A stretch of 5,983 bases of DNA from Gammaproteobacteria bacterium (GCA_027451085.1 DAIDKA010000226.1:1-5983); one strand, 5' to 3'. Shown: positions 1 through 5,983, counted from the stretch's first letter. Made by a program: numbers and translations. Notes: a model not told the origin generated them from the letters alone.

Positions 1-2
1 CC

Positions 3-590
3 GAGCCACGCCCCGTGGCCCCCGCCGCGCCTGTGGCCACGAGAGCCGCCGGCTACGACGTGGAACTCGTGATCTTCCGCATCGCATCCACACAGGGCAG
101 CCCGGAGGACTGGGCCGCGGCCGCCGCCCTCGCCCCCCCGGCGCCCGAGTCCGGCGAGGACCGCAGTGGCGATGCCGATGCCACCGCCAATGGCCGTTTC
201 ATCCGCACGCTGGACAGCAGCGAATTCCAGCTCACCGACGTCGCATCGCGGCTCAAGTCCAGCGGTGTCTACCCGGTGGTGGCGCACGTGGGCTGGGTGC
301 AGAACGCGAGCCCCTGGGGACGCAAGTCGTTCATGAGCCTGCAGCAGCTGGGCATCGACGTTCCCGGCCTTGCCGGCTCGGTCACGCTCGAGCGCGGTGA
401 GTTCCTGCACCTGGGCCTGGCGCTCGATCTGTCGGTGGCCGATCCGCCTGCAGGCCTGTCGGCCGCGCCCGGCACCACGTTCACCCTGCACGACAGCCAC
501 CGCGTGAAGCTCTACGAGCGTAATTACTTCGACAACCCGGCCTTCGGCGTGATCGCACTGGTGACGCCCGCACAGCGCCCCGCGAAGTAG
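3..590 (+). CDS. csiV: CsiV-family peptidoglycan-binding protein, 5'-truncated by window edge
   Basis: The reading frame is open to the left edge, so the true start and the expected signal peptide lie outside the window. The GTG at 15 is probably not the real start. After a short Ala/Pro-rich linker the mature domain begins with YDVELVIFR, typical of the CsiV family (periplasmic, peptidoglycan-binding; in Vibrio it is needed for growth with non-canonical D-amino acids). Other family-like elements are the SGVYPVVAHVGWVQ segment, a GEFLHLGLALDL strand, and the C-terminal HRVKLYERNYFDNPAFGVIALVTP block, which matches the usual ending in which basic/polar residues precede a YFDxPxFG motif. About 195 residues are visible, ending in TAG at 588-590. 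The role, presumed to be assisting cell-wall assembly, is inferred from the family. The protein is a convergent neighbour of the minus-strand operon and not part of it. Confidence 0.82.
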   Translation, partial: EPRPVAPAAPVATRAAGYDVELVIFRIASTQGSPEDWAAAAALAPPAPESGEDRSGDADATANGRFIRTLDSSEFQLTDVASRLKSSGVYPVVAHVGWVQNASPWGRKSFMSLQQLGIDVPGLAGSVTLERGEFLHLGLALDLSVADPPAGLSAAPGTTFTLHDSHRVKLYERNYFDNPAFGVIALVTPAQRPAK

Positions 591-598
591 GTCTGCGC

Positions 599-616
599 CG
601 CGCCGGGACAGGCGCG
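599..616. terminator. GC-only hairpin between convergent genes, possible bidirectional terminator
   Basis: A perfect 6-bp inverted repeat, CGCGCC (599-604) and GGCGCG (611-616), encloses a 6-base loop in the 30-base gap between the csiV stop and the stop of the convergent regulator gene. The position suits a shared terminator. There is no T-run on either strand, so it is not a classical intrinsic terminator. In DNA this GC-rich a 6-bp stem could also arise by chance. Confidence 0.3.
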
Positions 617-620
617 CGGA

Positions 621-1589
621 TCAGGTGCCCGTGCCGCGCGCCGCGGAAAGGTTGAAGTCCACCTGTTCCGGCGTGCAGACCGTGTTCTTGCCCCGGCCCT
701 TGGCGCGTTGCAGTGCGCGCAGGCTGGCGCCGATGCAGTCCGACAGCGCAAGCTCGCGCGGCGGCACCAGGGTGCAGGCGCCGGCGCTCAGCGTCAGGTA
801 GCGGCCGCTGGCGCTGGCACGCGGGTGATGCACCATCAGGTTGCGCACCCGTTCCAGCACCTCCCGGGCGTACTCGTGGGCCTTGAGCATGTTCTCGGCC
901 TGGTGCGTCAGCACCACGAAGGTGCCTCCGTCCCAGCGGCCGATCAGGTCACCGCTGCGCCGGTAGGAGCCGCCGACGACCCGCGCCACCCGACGGATGA
1001 CAGCATCCCCGGCGGTGCGGTCGAAGATGCTGTTGTAGGCGCAGAGGTCATCGATGTCGAAGAACGTCAGACCGACCTCGCCACCCTCGCGCTGGGCCAC
1101 GCCCCAGTCCCGCAGCAGCAGTTCTTCGACATAGCCCCGGGACTGCAGTCCGGTGAGACGGTCCTCGCGCATCCAGGCCGGCAGGCCCTGGAGCGAGAAG
1201 TGGTCCGAGCCGCGCAGGCGGTCGCGCAGCTCGCGGTGATAGCTGACCCACTGCGCCAGCGTGCCGGAGGCATCGCGCACCGGCTGCAGCACGATCTCGT
1301 TCCAGAACTGGCTGCCGTCCGGACGGTAGTTGCGCAGCATCACGCGGCTGGTTTCACCGCGCATCAAGGCCTCGCGCAGCCGCTGGCGGCCCTCCTGGTC
1401 CGTGTCCGAGCCCTGCAGCATGCGCAGGTTGCGGCCCAGCAGTTCGGCTGCGGGACGGCCGCACAGCCGGACGAAGGCATCGTTCGCATACAGCACCGGA
1501 TGGTCCTTGACCGTGGCGTCGCAGACCACGACCCCTTCGGGGGACTGGTCCACGATCTCGCGCCAGGCGTCGTTGAAGGGGTGTGTCAT
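621..1589 (-). CDS. LOV-like PAS domain + degenerate GGDEF domain protein
   Basis: This 322-residue soluble protein has no membrane segment or signal peptide. Residues about 8-125 form a PAS domain closest to the LOV type: YANDAF (34-39), GRNLRMLQG (52-60), and RNYRPDGSQFWN (86-97), followed by a VRDASG turn. The LOV photo-adduct cysteine (GRNCRFLQ in photoreceptors) is Leu55 here, and the C-terminal Gln of LOV domains aligns with His118. Residues about 140-310 form a GGDEF-like domain. It keeps FFDIDD (176-181), Asn186 and AGD (193-195), but the signature motif reads DGGTF (220-224) instead of GGDEF, so the acidic catalytic residues are missing. RSGD (211-214) sits where the RxxD inhibitory c-di-GMP site belongs. 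Diguanylate cyclase activity is therefore unlikely, and a nucleotide-binding or c-di-GMP-sensing role is inferred. The ATG overlaps the nagZ stop (ATGA), implying translational coupling. It is the last gene of the operon. Confidence 0.85.
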   Translation of the reverse strand: MTHPFNDAWREIVDQSPEGVVVCDATVKDHPVLYANDAFVRLCGRPAAELLGRNLRMLQGSDTDQEGRQRLREALMRGETSRVMLRNYRPDGSQFWNEIVLQPVRDASGTLAQWVSYHRELRDRLRGSDHFSLQGLPAWMREDRLTGLQSRGYVEELLLRDWGVAQREGGEVGLTFFDIDDLCAYNSIFDRTAGDAVIRRVARVVGGSYRRSGDLIGRWDGGTFVVLTHQAENMLKAHEYAREVLERVRNLMVHHPRASASGRYLTLSAGACTLVPPRELALSDCIGASLRALQRAKGRGKNTVCTPEQVDFNLSAARGTGT

Positions 1590-2638
1590 GCGCGGCCTGC
1601 GTCAAGGTGGAGTGAAGGGGTGGCATCGAGCCTGCCTAGGGTTTCCTGCGCGGCGCGAAAGGCAGGAAGCGCCATGAGTTCGGCGCGGGAGTGCTGTTCG
1701 CGGCCGTGCATGCGCGCCAGGCGCAGCGTTGAAACCGGCGCCGGGGCAACCTTGAGCCCATCGAGCGCAGCATCGGTGTCCGCGCGGTTGTTGCACACCA
1801 GCAGCATGTCGCAGCCCGCGGCCAGCGCCTGCTGCGAACGTTCAATGATGTCGCCGCCCGCGGCGACGGCGCCCATCGAAAGGTCATCGGTGAACACCGC
1901 GCCCTGGAAGCGCAGCTGGCCGCGCAGCACGCCCTCGATCCAGAAGCGCGACAGGCTGGCCGGGCGGTCATGTTCGGCCGGGAACAGGATATGCGCCACC
2001 ATCACGGCGGGCAGTCCATTGGCGATCAGGCGCCGGTACGGCATCAGCTCATCGTCCAGGTCGCCCAGCGCGCGCCGGTCCACCGGCAGCGACACGTGCG
2101 AATCAGACACCACGGCGCCGTGGCCTGGAAAATGCTTGGCGGTGGCCGCCATGCCGGCATCACGCATGCCATGCATCCAGGCGATGGCGAGTTCCGAAAC
2201 GGCGGCGGCGCGCCGATGGTAGGCGCGATCACCGATGGCCTCGTTGACTCCGTAATCGAGATCGACCGTGGGAGCAAAGGACAGATCGACACCATGCGCG
2301 CGCAGCTCTGCGGCCATCAGCCAGCCCATGCTGCGCGCCGCGGCCAGGCCCGCCTCGCGGTCGGTGCCGTACAGCTGACCGATGCGGCGGGCAGGCGGCA
2401 GGCGACTGAAACCGCCGCGGAACCGCTGCACCCGCCCACCCTCGTGATCCACCGACACCAGCAGTGGCGGCGTACGCACGGCGTGGATGGCTGAGACCAG
2501 CTCTGTCAGCTGTTCCGGGTCTGCATAGTTGCGGGAGAACAGGATGACGCCACCGACCAGGGGATGCAGCAGCATCTCCCGTTCGTCCGGCTGGATCCGG
2601 GTCCCAGCCAGGTCGATCATCAGCGGCCCGAGGCTCAT
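1586..2638 (-). CDS. nagZ: beta-N-acetylhexosaminidase NagZ
   Basis: This is a cytoplasmic glycoside hydrolase family 3 enzyme. It removes the non-reducing N-acetylglucosamine from GlcNAc-1,6-anhydroMurNAc peptides during cell-wall recycling; in species with AmpC its products feed beta-lactamase induction. The protein has 350 residues, close to the usual 330-350. Visible landmarks are GPLMIDLAG at the N-terminus, GGVILFSRN (29-37), the substrate-binding VDHEGGRVQRF (63-73), the loop KHFPGHG (168-174) followed by DSH (179-181) with the catalytic Asp/His pair, and FTDDLSM (249-255), whose first Asp (251) is the expected nucleophile. The start was set at the ATG at 2638 because the family begins there; an in-frame extension to 2695 would lie inside rlmD. 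The gene starts 7 bases after the rlmD stop. The Shine-Dalgarno is weak, so it may depend on translation of rlmD. The stop overlaps the next gene by ATGA. Confidence 0.97.
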   Translation of the reverse strand: MSLGPLMIDLAGTRIQPDEREMLLHPLVGGVILFSRNYADPEQLTELVSAIHAVRTPPLLVSVDHEGGRVQRFRGGFSRLPPARRIGQLYGTDREAGLAAARSMGWLMAAELRAHGVDLSFAPTVDLDYGVNEAIGDRAYHRRAAAVSELAIAWMHGMRDAGMAATAKHFPGHGAVVSDSHVSLPVDRRALGDLDDELMPYRRLIANGLPAVMVAHILFPAEHDRPASLSRFWIEGVLRGQLRFQGAVFTDDLSMGAVAAGGDIIERSQQALAAGCDMLLVCNNRADTDAALDGLKVAPAPVSTLRLARMHGREQHSRAELMALPAFRAAQETLGRLDATPSLHLDAGRA

Positions 2639-2645
2639 GCGCTCT

Positions 2646-4049
2646 TCAATCCTTTTCCTTGACGAGGGACACGGCCGTCCTGCCCCCCTTCCCAACCCGC
2701 GTCGGCGGCGTCAGCACCGCCAGCGATTCCACGTGGGCGGTATGCGGGAACATGTCCAGCACACCCGCGGCCTGCAGTTCAAATCCGTGTTCGTGAACCA
2801 GCACGCCGATATCGCGCGCCAGGCTCCCCGGATGACATGAAATGTATGCGACTTTGCAAGGTGAAAGTTGAGCAATGGTTGGCATTACGTCCAACGCGCC
2901 GGCCCGGGGAGGGTCCAGGACCACATGAGAAAAGCCTTTTGTGAGCCAGGGCTCGTGCTTGTCCAAGGCCTGCGTGAGGTCGGCGGCAATAAACCGGGCG
3001 TTGGTGATGCCATTCAGCGACGCATTGTGCCGCGCCCGGGCAACCAGCTCCGCATCCCCCTCCAGGCCGATGACCTCCCCGGCGCGGCGTGCCAGGGGCA
3101 GTGTGAAATTACCCAGGCCGCAGAACAGGTCCAGCACCCGCGCGTCCGGGGTCAGTTCCAGCAATTCAATGACGCGCTGCACCATGGCCTGGTTGATCGC
3201 TGCGTTGACCTGCACGAAATCCGTGGGCCGGAAGTCATAGCTGATGCCGAACCCGGGGAAGGTGTAGCGCAACGCGGCATCGGCCACAGCCGCGCCGGCC
3301 TCGGCCGGCGGCAGACGCTGCACCGAGTCCAGGCCCTGCGGCTGCAGGTACAGCCACAACCCATGCTGCGCCTCGAAAGCCCGCAGTGCATCGATGTCCG
3401 CCGGTGACGGCGGCCGCATCACCCGCAGCACCAGCGCAGTGGCATTTTCCGCCACCGCCACTTCGATCTGCGGTACATGCTCACGGATGGACAGCCCGGT
3501 CAGAAGCTGTGACAGCGGCGTGATCAGCGAACCCACCGGCTCAGCCAGCACCTCGCAGCGCTCCAGCGCCGCGATGTAAGGCGCCAGGCGCTCGCGGAAA
3601 CCCACGACGACGCGACCCTTCTTGGGGACATAGCGCGCACCCAGGCGCGCGCGGCGGCGGTACCCCCAGCTCTGGCTCCGCAGCGCGGGCAGCCAGGTAC
3701 GTGGCGCGACCTTCGCCACGCGCGTCAGCCCGTCCATGAGTTCCTGCTGCTTGACCTCGATCTGGCGCTCCCCCGCAAGGTGCTGCAACGAGCAGCCGCC
3801 GCAGACGCCGAAGTGTGCGCAGCGTGGCGTGACGCGGTCCGCGCAGGCCTCGATGACCTCCAGCAGCCGGCATTCATCGTGACTGCGGTGGCGCTGCACG
3901 CGCTGGAACCGGATGCGCTCGCCGGGCAGCGAGCCGCCCACGAAGGCCGTCTTGATGTCGTCACCGCGCACCACGCCGTCGCCATCGTGCGTCAGGCCTG
4001 CGACCACGCCCTCTTCCGGCGGCGCCGGCGTCTTTTTGCCGCGGGTCAT
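2646..4049 (-). CDS. rlmD: 23S rRNA (uracil-1939-C5)-methyltransferase RlmD (RumA)
   Basis: This SAM-dependent enzyme methylates U1939 of 23S rRNA (E. coli numbering). It has 467 residues from the ATG at 4049, near the family's usual 430-460. An N-terminal TRAM-type RNA-binding domain (about 12-66) contains GLTHDGDGVV. The iron-sulfur cluster ligands are Cys77, Cys83, Cys86 (CAHFGVCGGC) and Cys165. The methyltransferase domain shows FVQVN (278-282), the SAM loop DLFCGLGNFTLPLA (307-320), LDPPRAGA (378-385), the nucleophile Cys405 in YISCHPGSLARD (402-413), and HVE (439-441) with the general base Glu. The loop has SCHP where E. coli has SCNP, a mild variant. The ATG was chosen over the TTG at 4052 because GGGAGGG (4055-4061) is 5 bases from the ATG. 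It overlaps the upstream stop as TGATG. A patch of AT-ending codons covers about 2832-2942. A basic tail of about 18 residues follows the core. Confidence 0.97.
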   Translation of the reverse strand: MTRGKKTPAPPEEGVVAGLTHDGDGVVRGDDIKTAFVGGSLPGERIRFQRVQRHRSHDECRLLEVIEACADRVTPRCAHFGVCGGCSLQHLAGERQIEVKQQELMDGLTRVAKVAPRTWLPALRSQSWGYRRRARLGARYVPKKGRVVVGFRERLAPYIAALERCEVLAEPVGSLITPLSQLLTGLSIREHVPQIEVAVAENATALVLRVMRPPSPADIDALRAFEAQHGLWLYLQPQGLDSVQRLPPAEAGAAVADAALRYTFPGFGISYDFRPTDFVQVNAAINQAMVQRVIELLELTPDARVLDLFCGLGNFTLPLARRAGEVIGLEGDAELVARARHNASLNGITNARFIAADLTQALDKHEPWLTKGFSHVVLDPPRAGALDVMPTIAQLSPCKVAYISCHPGSLARDIGVLVHEHGFELQAAGVLDMFPHTAHVESLAVLTPPTRVGKGGRTAVSLVKEKD

Positions 4050-4843
4050 CAAAGCCCTCCCGTGGCGGCGCCCAGGGCATCCCAGGCCTTGAGGAACTCC
4101 TGCATATGCGGCTCGGACGATGCGCCCAGCAGCGCGCGCACGCGCTCGACCTCGGCCGCATATGCCCCGGGCGAGAGGCGGCCACGCATCAGTTCAAACC
4201 TCAGATTGATCAGCCAGGTGTTCAATACATCGGTCTCGCAGTACTGGCGGATGCGGATGATTTCGCCCGCCTGGAAGGCGTCCCAGACCTGGCTGCCGTC
4301 GAAGCCCAGCTTGCCGGGCAGCCCCAGCAATGCCGCCACCTCCACCAGTTTGGCCCCGGCGCGCGGCTGGAAGCCAGCCAGCACATCCATGAGGTCCGTA
4401 TGCCGCCAATGAAACCGCGACAGGTAGTTGTTCCAGCGGAAGGCGCTGTCGCCGTCGCCTGTCTCCCAGTAGCGCGGCGCCTGGATGCCCGCCTTCAATG
4501 CCCGGTAGTGCAGCACCGGCAGGTCGAAGCCGGCGCCGTTCCAGGACACCAGGTCCGGAGAAAAGCGGTCGAGACCGTCATAAAAGCGCGTGATGAGTTC
4601 CGCCTCGCTGGAATCCGGCTCCCCCAGGCTCCAGACCTTGAGCTGATCCCGGCTGCGCAGCACGCAGGAGATCGCCACGACGCGCTGCTGGGTGTGCTTG
4701 AGGAAGTCCGTACCGGACTCCTGCCGGCGCAGGGTGAACATGCCCTCGGCGACGTCCGCATCCGGCAGTCCGTGCAGGCCATGCAGCTTGCGCCCCAGGT
4801 CCACGTCCGGGACGGTCTCGATGTCGAAGACCAGGAAGTTCAC
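4049..4843 (-). CDS. Predicted PolB-type 3'-5' exonuclease (DEDDy)
   Basis: The product is a 264-residue RNase H-fold exonuclease of the family described as related to the proofreading domain of DNA polymerase B (Pfam DNA_pol_B_exo2). Exo I is FDIET with Asp7 and Glu9 at the very N-terminus. Exo II is SWNGAGFDLPVL (100-111) with Asp107. HTDLMD (148-153) follows, and Exo III is YCETDVL (201-207) with Tyr201 and Asp205. All four acidic metal ligands and the tyrosine of the DEDDy class are present, so it is probably active on DNA or RNA ends. Its physiological substrate is not known to me. The start is GTG at 4843, forming a GTGA overlap with the pdxJ stop; the family begins exactly at this residue. 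The open frame further upstream (to 5470) is only the shadow of pdxJ. Many gammaproteobacteria have acpS after pdxJ, and here this gene takes that place. A repair or nucleic-acid-processing role alongside recO is inferred. Confidence 0.9.
   Translation of the reverse strand: MNFLVFDIETVPDVDLGRKLHGLHGLPDADVAEGMFTLRRQESGTDFLKHTQQRVVAISCVLRSRDQLKVWSLGEPDSSEAELITRFYDGLDRFSPDLVSWNGAGFDLPVLHYRALKAGIQAPRYWETGDGDSAFRWNNYLSRFHWRHTDLMDVLAGFQPRAGAKLVEVAALLGLPGKLGFDGSQVWDAFQAGEIIRIRQYCETDVLNTWLINLRFELMRGRLSPGAYAAEVERVRALLGASSEPHMQEFLKAWDALGAATGGL
4055..4061 (-). promoter_or_regulatory. Strong Shine-Dalgarno of rlmD
   Basis: GGGAGGG on the minus strand lies 5 bases before the ATG at 4049. It sits inside the last codons of the exonuclease gene and decides the rlmD start in favour of ATG over the TTG three bases upstream, which would leave only 2 bases of spacing. 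Confidence 0.7.
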
Positions 4844-5574
4844 GCGCGCGCCGCCTGCATCAATGCCTTCATGTCCGCCACGGCCCTGGGCAGCCCATCG
4901 AAGATGGCCCGCGCGATGATGGCGTGCCCGATGTTCAGCTCGATGATCTGCGGGATGGCCGCCACCGGCTGCACGTTGTGGTAGTGCAGGCCATGTCCGG
5001 CATGCACCGACAGACCCAGCCGGCTCCCCAGCTCCGCGGCCTCGGCCAGCCGTGCCAGCTCCGTGGCCTGCTGGGCGCCAACACTTTGCGCATACGCGCC
5101 GGTGTGCAGCTCGATGGCCGGCGCACCGACGTGCCTGGCCGCCTCCACCTGGCGCGGCTGCGGATCGATGAACAGCGAGACACGGCTGCCGGCGGCGGTC
5201 AGCACCTGCACGGCCTCGCGCACCCGGTCGATCTGCGAGGCGACATCCAGCCCGCCTTCGGTCGTGATCTCCTAGCGGCGCTCGGGCACGAGGCAGCAGT
5301 CGGCGGGCCGGACACTGCTCGCGATTTCCACCATTTCCGGCGCCAGCGCCAGTTCCAGGTTCATGCGCGTCTGCAGCACCTGCTTCAGCACATGGATGTC
5401 GCGGTCCTGGATGTGGCGGCGGTCCTCGCGCAGGTGCACGGTGATGCTGTCGGCACCGGACTGCTCGCACAGCAGTGCCGCATGCACCGGGTCAGGGTAG
5501 CTCGAGCGGCGCGCCTGGCGCACCGTGGCCACATGGTCGACGTTCACGCCGAGCAGGATGTTGGAATGTCTCAT
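4840..5574 (-). pseudogene. pdxJ: Pyridoxine 5'-phosphate synthase PdxJ, interrupted by in-frame TAG
   Basis: PdxJ condenses 1-deoxyxylulose 5-phosphate with 3-amino-2-oxopropyl phosphate to pyridoxine 5'-phosphate, the last ring-forming step of DXP-dependent vitamin B6 synthesis. From the ATG at 5574 the frame would give 244 codons, equal to the family's normal length. Codon 101 (5272-5274) is TAG, inside PERR-stop-EITTEGGLD where E. coli PdxJ reads PEKRQEVTTEGGLD; a CAG-to-TAG or GAG-to-TAG change would explain it. There is no frameshift. Both halves are conserved: NVDHVATVRQAR (11-22), HLREDRRHIQD (47-57) and NLELA (72-76) before the stop; ELHTGAYA (155-162), HAGHGL (191-196), YHNV (198-201) and ELNIGHAII (212-220) after it. 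The 100-residue product would lack half of the TIM barrel, so it should be inactive unless the stop is read through or is a sequence error. The start overlaps the recO stop (ATGA), and the end overlaps the exonuclease GTG. Confidence 0.88.
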
Positions 5575-5983
5575 GTCTCTTCCTTGGAAACCTGCAGCGC
5601 CGGTGGACGGCACGCCAGCGCCACCGCCCGGGTGGTGATGGTCCTGCCCTCCAGGCAATGCTCCAGCGCGGCCGCCAGCAGGCGCCGCGCGCACAAAAGG
5701 TCGTCCTCACCATCCGGAGCATCGGCGGCGAGCGCCAGCAGCGTACTGCCGGGCAGCGCGCCCGCATCGCCGGCCGCGACCCTCAGCAGCCCCTCGCCGG
5801 GCCGGAAGCGATAGTAGCCGTTGGATGCAACCGGCCTTCCTGCCGAATCCGCCTCGAGTTCCAGTCCATAGCCGATCTGCATCAGCAGGCGCCTCTCGAA
5901 CACGCGCAGCGACCGGTGCGGCTGAGCACCCGAGCGCAGGCCGTCCAGAGCTTCGTGGTAGGCATCGAACAGCTCCGGGTGCG
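5571..5983 (-). CDS. recO: DNA repair protein RecO, C-terminal part (5' end beyond window)
   Basis: RecO works with RecR (and RecF) to load RecA on SSB-coated single-stranded DNA during gap repair and replication restart. Only the last 136 residues are visible, and the frame runs off the right edge. The segment starting HPELFDAYHEALDGL, then LRVFERRLLMQIGYGLELE, is characteristic of the RecO helical C-terminal domain. It is followed by the variable region with YYRFRPGEGLLRV, the counterpart of the usual Y.F.P..G. stretch. No zinc-binding cysteine set is seen in this part, as in many gammaproteobacterial RecO proteins. The GTG at 5903 is internal and not a start. The stop TGA (5571-5573) overlaps the pdxJ ATG. 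The recO-pdxJ order is widespread downstream of rnc-era in gammaproteobacteria, so those genes are expected further right. Confidence 0.93.
   Translation of the reverse strand, partial: HPELFDAYHEALDGLRSGAQPHRSLRVFERRLLMQIGYGLELEADSAGRPVASNGYYRFRPGEGLLRVAAGDAGALPGSTLLALAADAPDGEDDLLCARRLLAAALEHCLEGRTITTRAVALACRPPALQVSKEET
5579..5584 (-). promoter_or_regulatory. Shine-Dalgarno of pdxJ
   Basis: AGGAAG on the minus strand ends 4 bases before the pdxJ ATG at 5574, with the AGGA core 6 bases away. It lies within the last codons of recO and supports ATG 5574 as the start, in agreement with the MRHSNILLGVNVDHVATVRQ N-terminus that matches the family. Confidence 0.6.

Noticed and set aside
708..2222. 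504-codon open frame on the + strand opposite the regulator gene and nagZ
   Set aside because: It spans two well-identified minus-strand genes and their junction, its translation is low-complexity Ala/Arg/Gln-rich with no recognisable domain, and long antisense frames are expected in GC-rich coding DNA.
2639..2695. Longer nagZ start at 2695
   Set aside because: The 19 extra residues overlap the rlmD coding end and are not NagZ-like. The conserved N-terminus begins at the ATG at 2638.
2815..2834. SCHP instead of SCNP in the RlmD nucleophile loop as a sign of inactivity
   Set aside because: The catalytic Cys and general-base Glu, the SAM loop and all four cluster cysteines are present. The Asn-to-His change is mild and probably lineage-typical.
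5223..5274. Frameshift, or two separate genes, as the explanation of the split pdxJ
   Set aside because: Both halves are in the same frame (stop at 5272, end at 4840, difference divisible by three) and the bases between them encode the conserved EITTEGGLDVASQIDR segment. Only the TAG interrupts the gene.
5272..5274. Genome-wide recoding of TAG as an amino acid
   Set aside because: csiV in the same window ends with TAG (588-590) at the expected family C-terminus, so TAG appears to act as a stop here. The five complete minus-strand stops after recO, pdxJ, the exonuclease, rlmD and nagZ are TGA, which neither supports nor excludes rare suppression.
5267..5274. TAGGAGAT just at the premature stop as a Shine-Dalgarno for reinitiation
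   Set aside because: No ATG, GTG or TTG follows in frame at suitable spacing. The first in-frame candidate is the GTG at 5223, about 45 bases away and past conserved residues.
4844..5470. Long N-terminal extension of the exonuclease frame, or a fusion with an upstream domain
   Set aside because: The extra part reads pdxJ in the wrong frame and gives Ala/Gly/Arg-rich nonsense. The exonuclease family starts exactly at the GTG at 4843.
4924..5814. 296-codon open frame on the + strand opposite pdxJ and recO
   Set aside because: It is antisense to conserved genes, has a His/Gln/Arg-rich translation and shows no family resemblance.

Overview
The window is GC-rich bacterial chromosome with densely packed housekeeping genes. 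GC is roughly two thirds by eye, and codons mostly end in G or C. CsiV and the gene set recO, pdxJ, rlmD (RumA type) and nagZ point to a gammaproteobacterium. A high-GC lineage such as Xanthomonadales, Nevskiales or Steroidobacterales would fit, but that placement is an inference from family distribution and composition, not from a search.

Layout. The left edge carries the 3' part of a csiV-like gene on the + strand, stopping at 590. A 30-base gap with a GC-only hairpin separates it from a convergent, tightly packed minus-strand run that fills the rest of the window. In transcription order, right to left, the run is: recO (3' part only), pdxJ, a PolB-type predicted 3'-5' exonuclease, rlmD, nagZ, and a LOV-like PAS plus GGDEF-like regulator. 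The junctions are ATGA (recO/pdxJ), GTGA (pdxJ/exonuclease), TGATG (exonuclease/rlmD), a 7-base gap (rlmD/nagZ) and ATGA (nagZ/regulator). This is the signature of one translationally coupled operon. Its promoter must lie upstream of recO, outside the window.

Function. The operon mixes DNA repair (RecO, probably the exonuclease), vitamin B6 synthesis (PdxJ), 23S rRNA methylation (RlmD), peptidoglycan recycling (NagZ) and a putative signalling protein. These do not form a single pathway. CsiV and NagZ both concern the cell wall but lie on opposite strands.

Points of interest. (1) pdxJ is complete except for one in-frame TAG at codon 101; the reading frame on both sides is intact and conserved. 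(2) The last gene encodes a double-degenerate regulator: its LOV-like PAS has Leu where the photoactive Cys should be, and its GGDEF motif reads DGGTF, yet an RxxD I-site is kept at the canonical spacing. This suggests a c-di-GMP-binding effector rather than a cyclase. (3) A patch of AT-ending codons sits around the catalytic loop of rlmD. I see no mobile element, RNA gene, CRISPR array or obviously new multi-gene system. No stretch over 300 bases lacks a gene.
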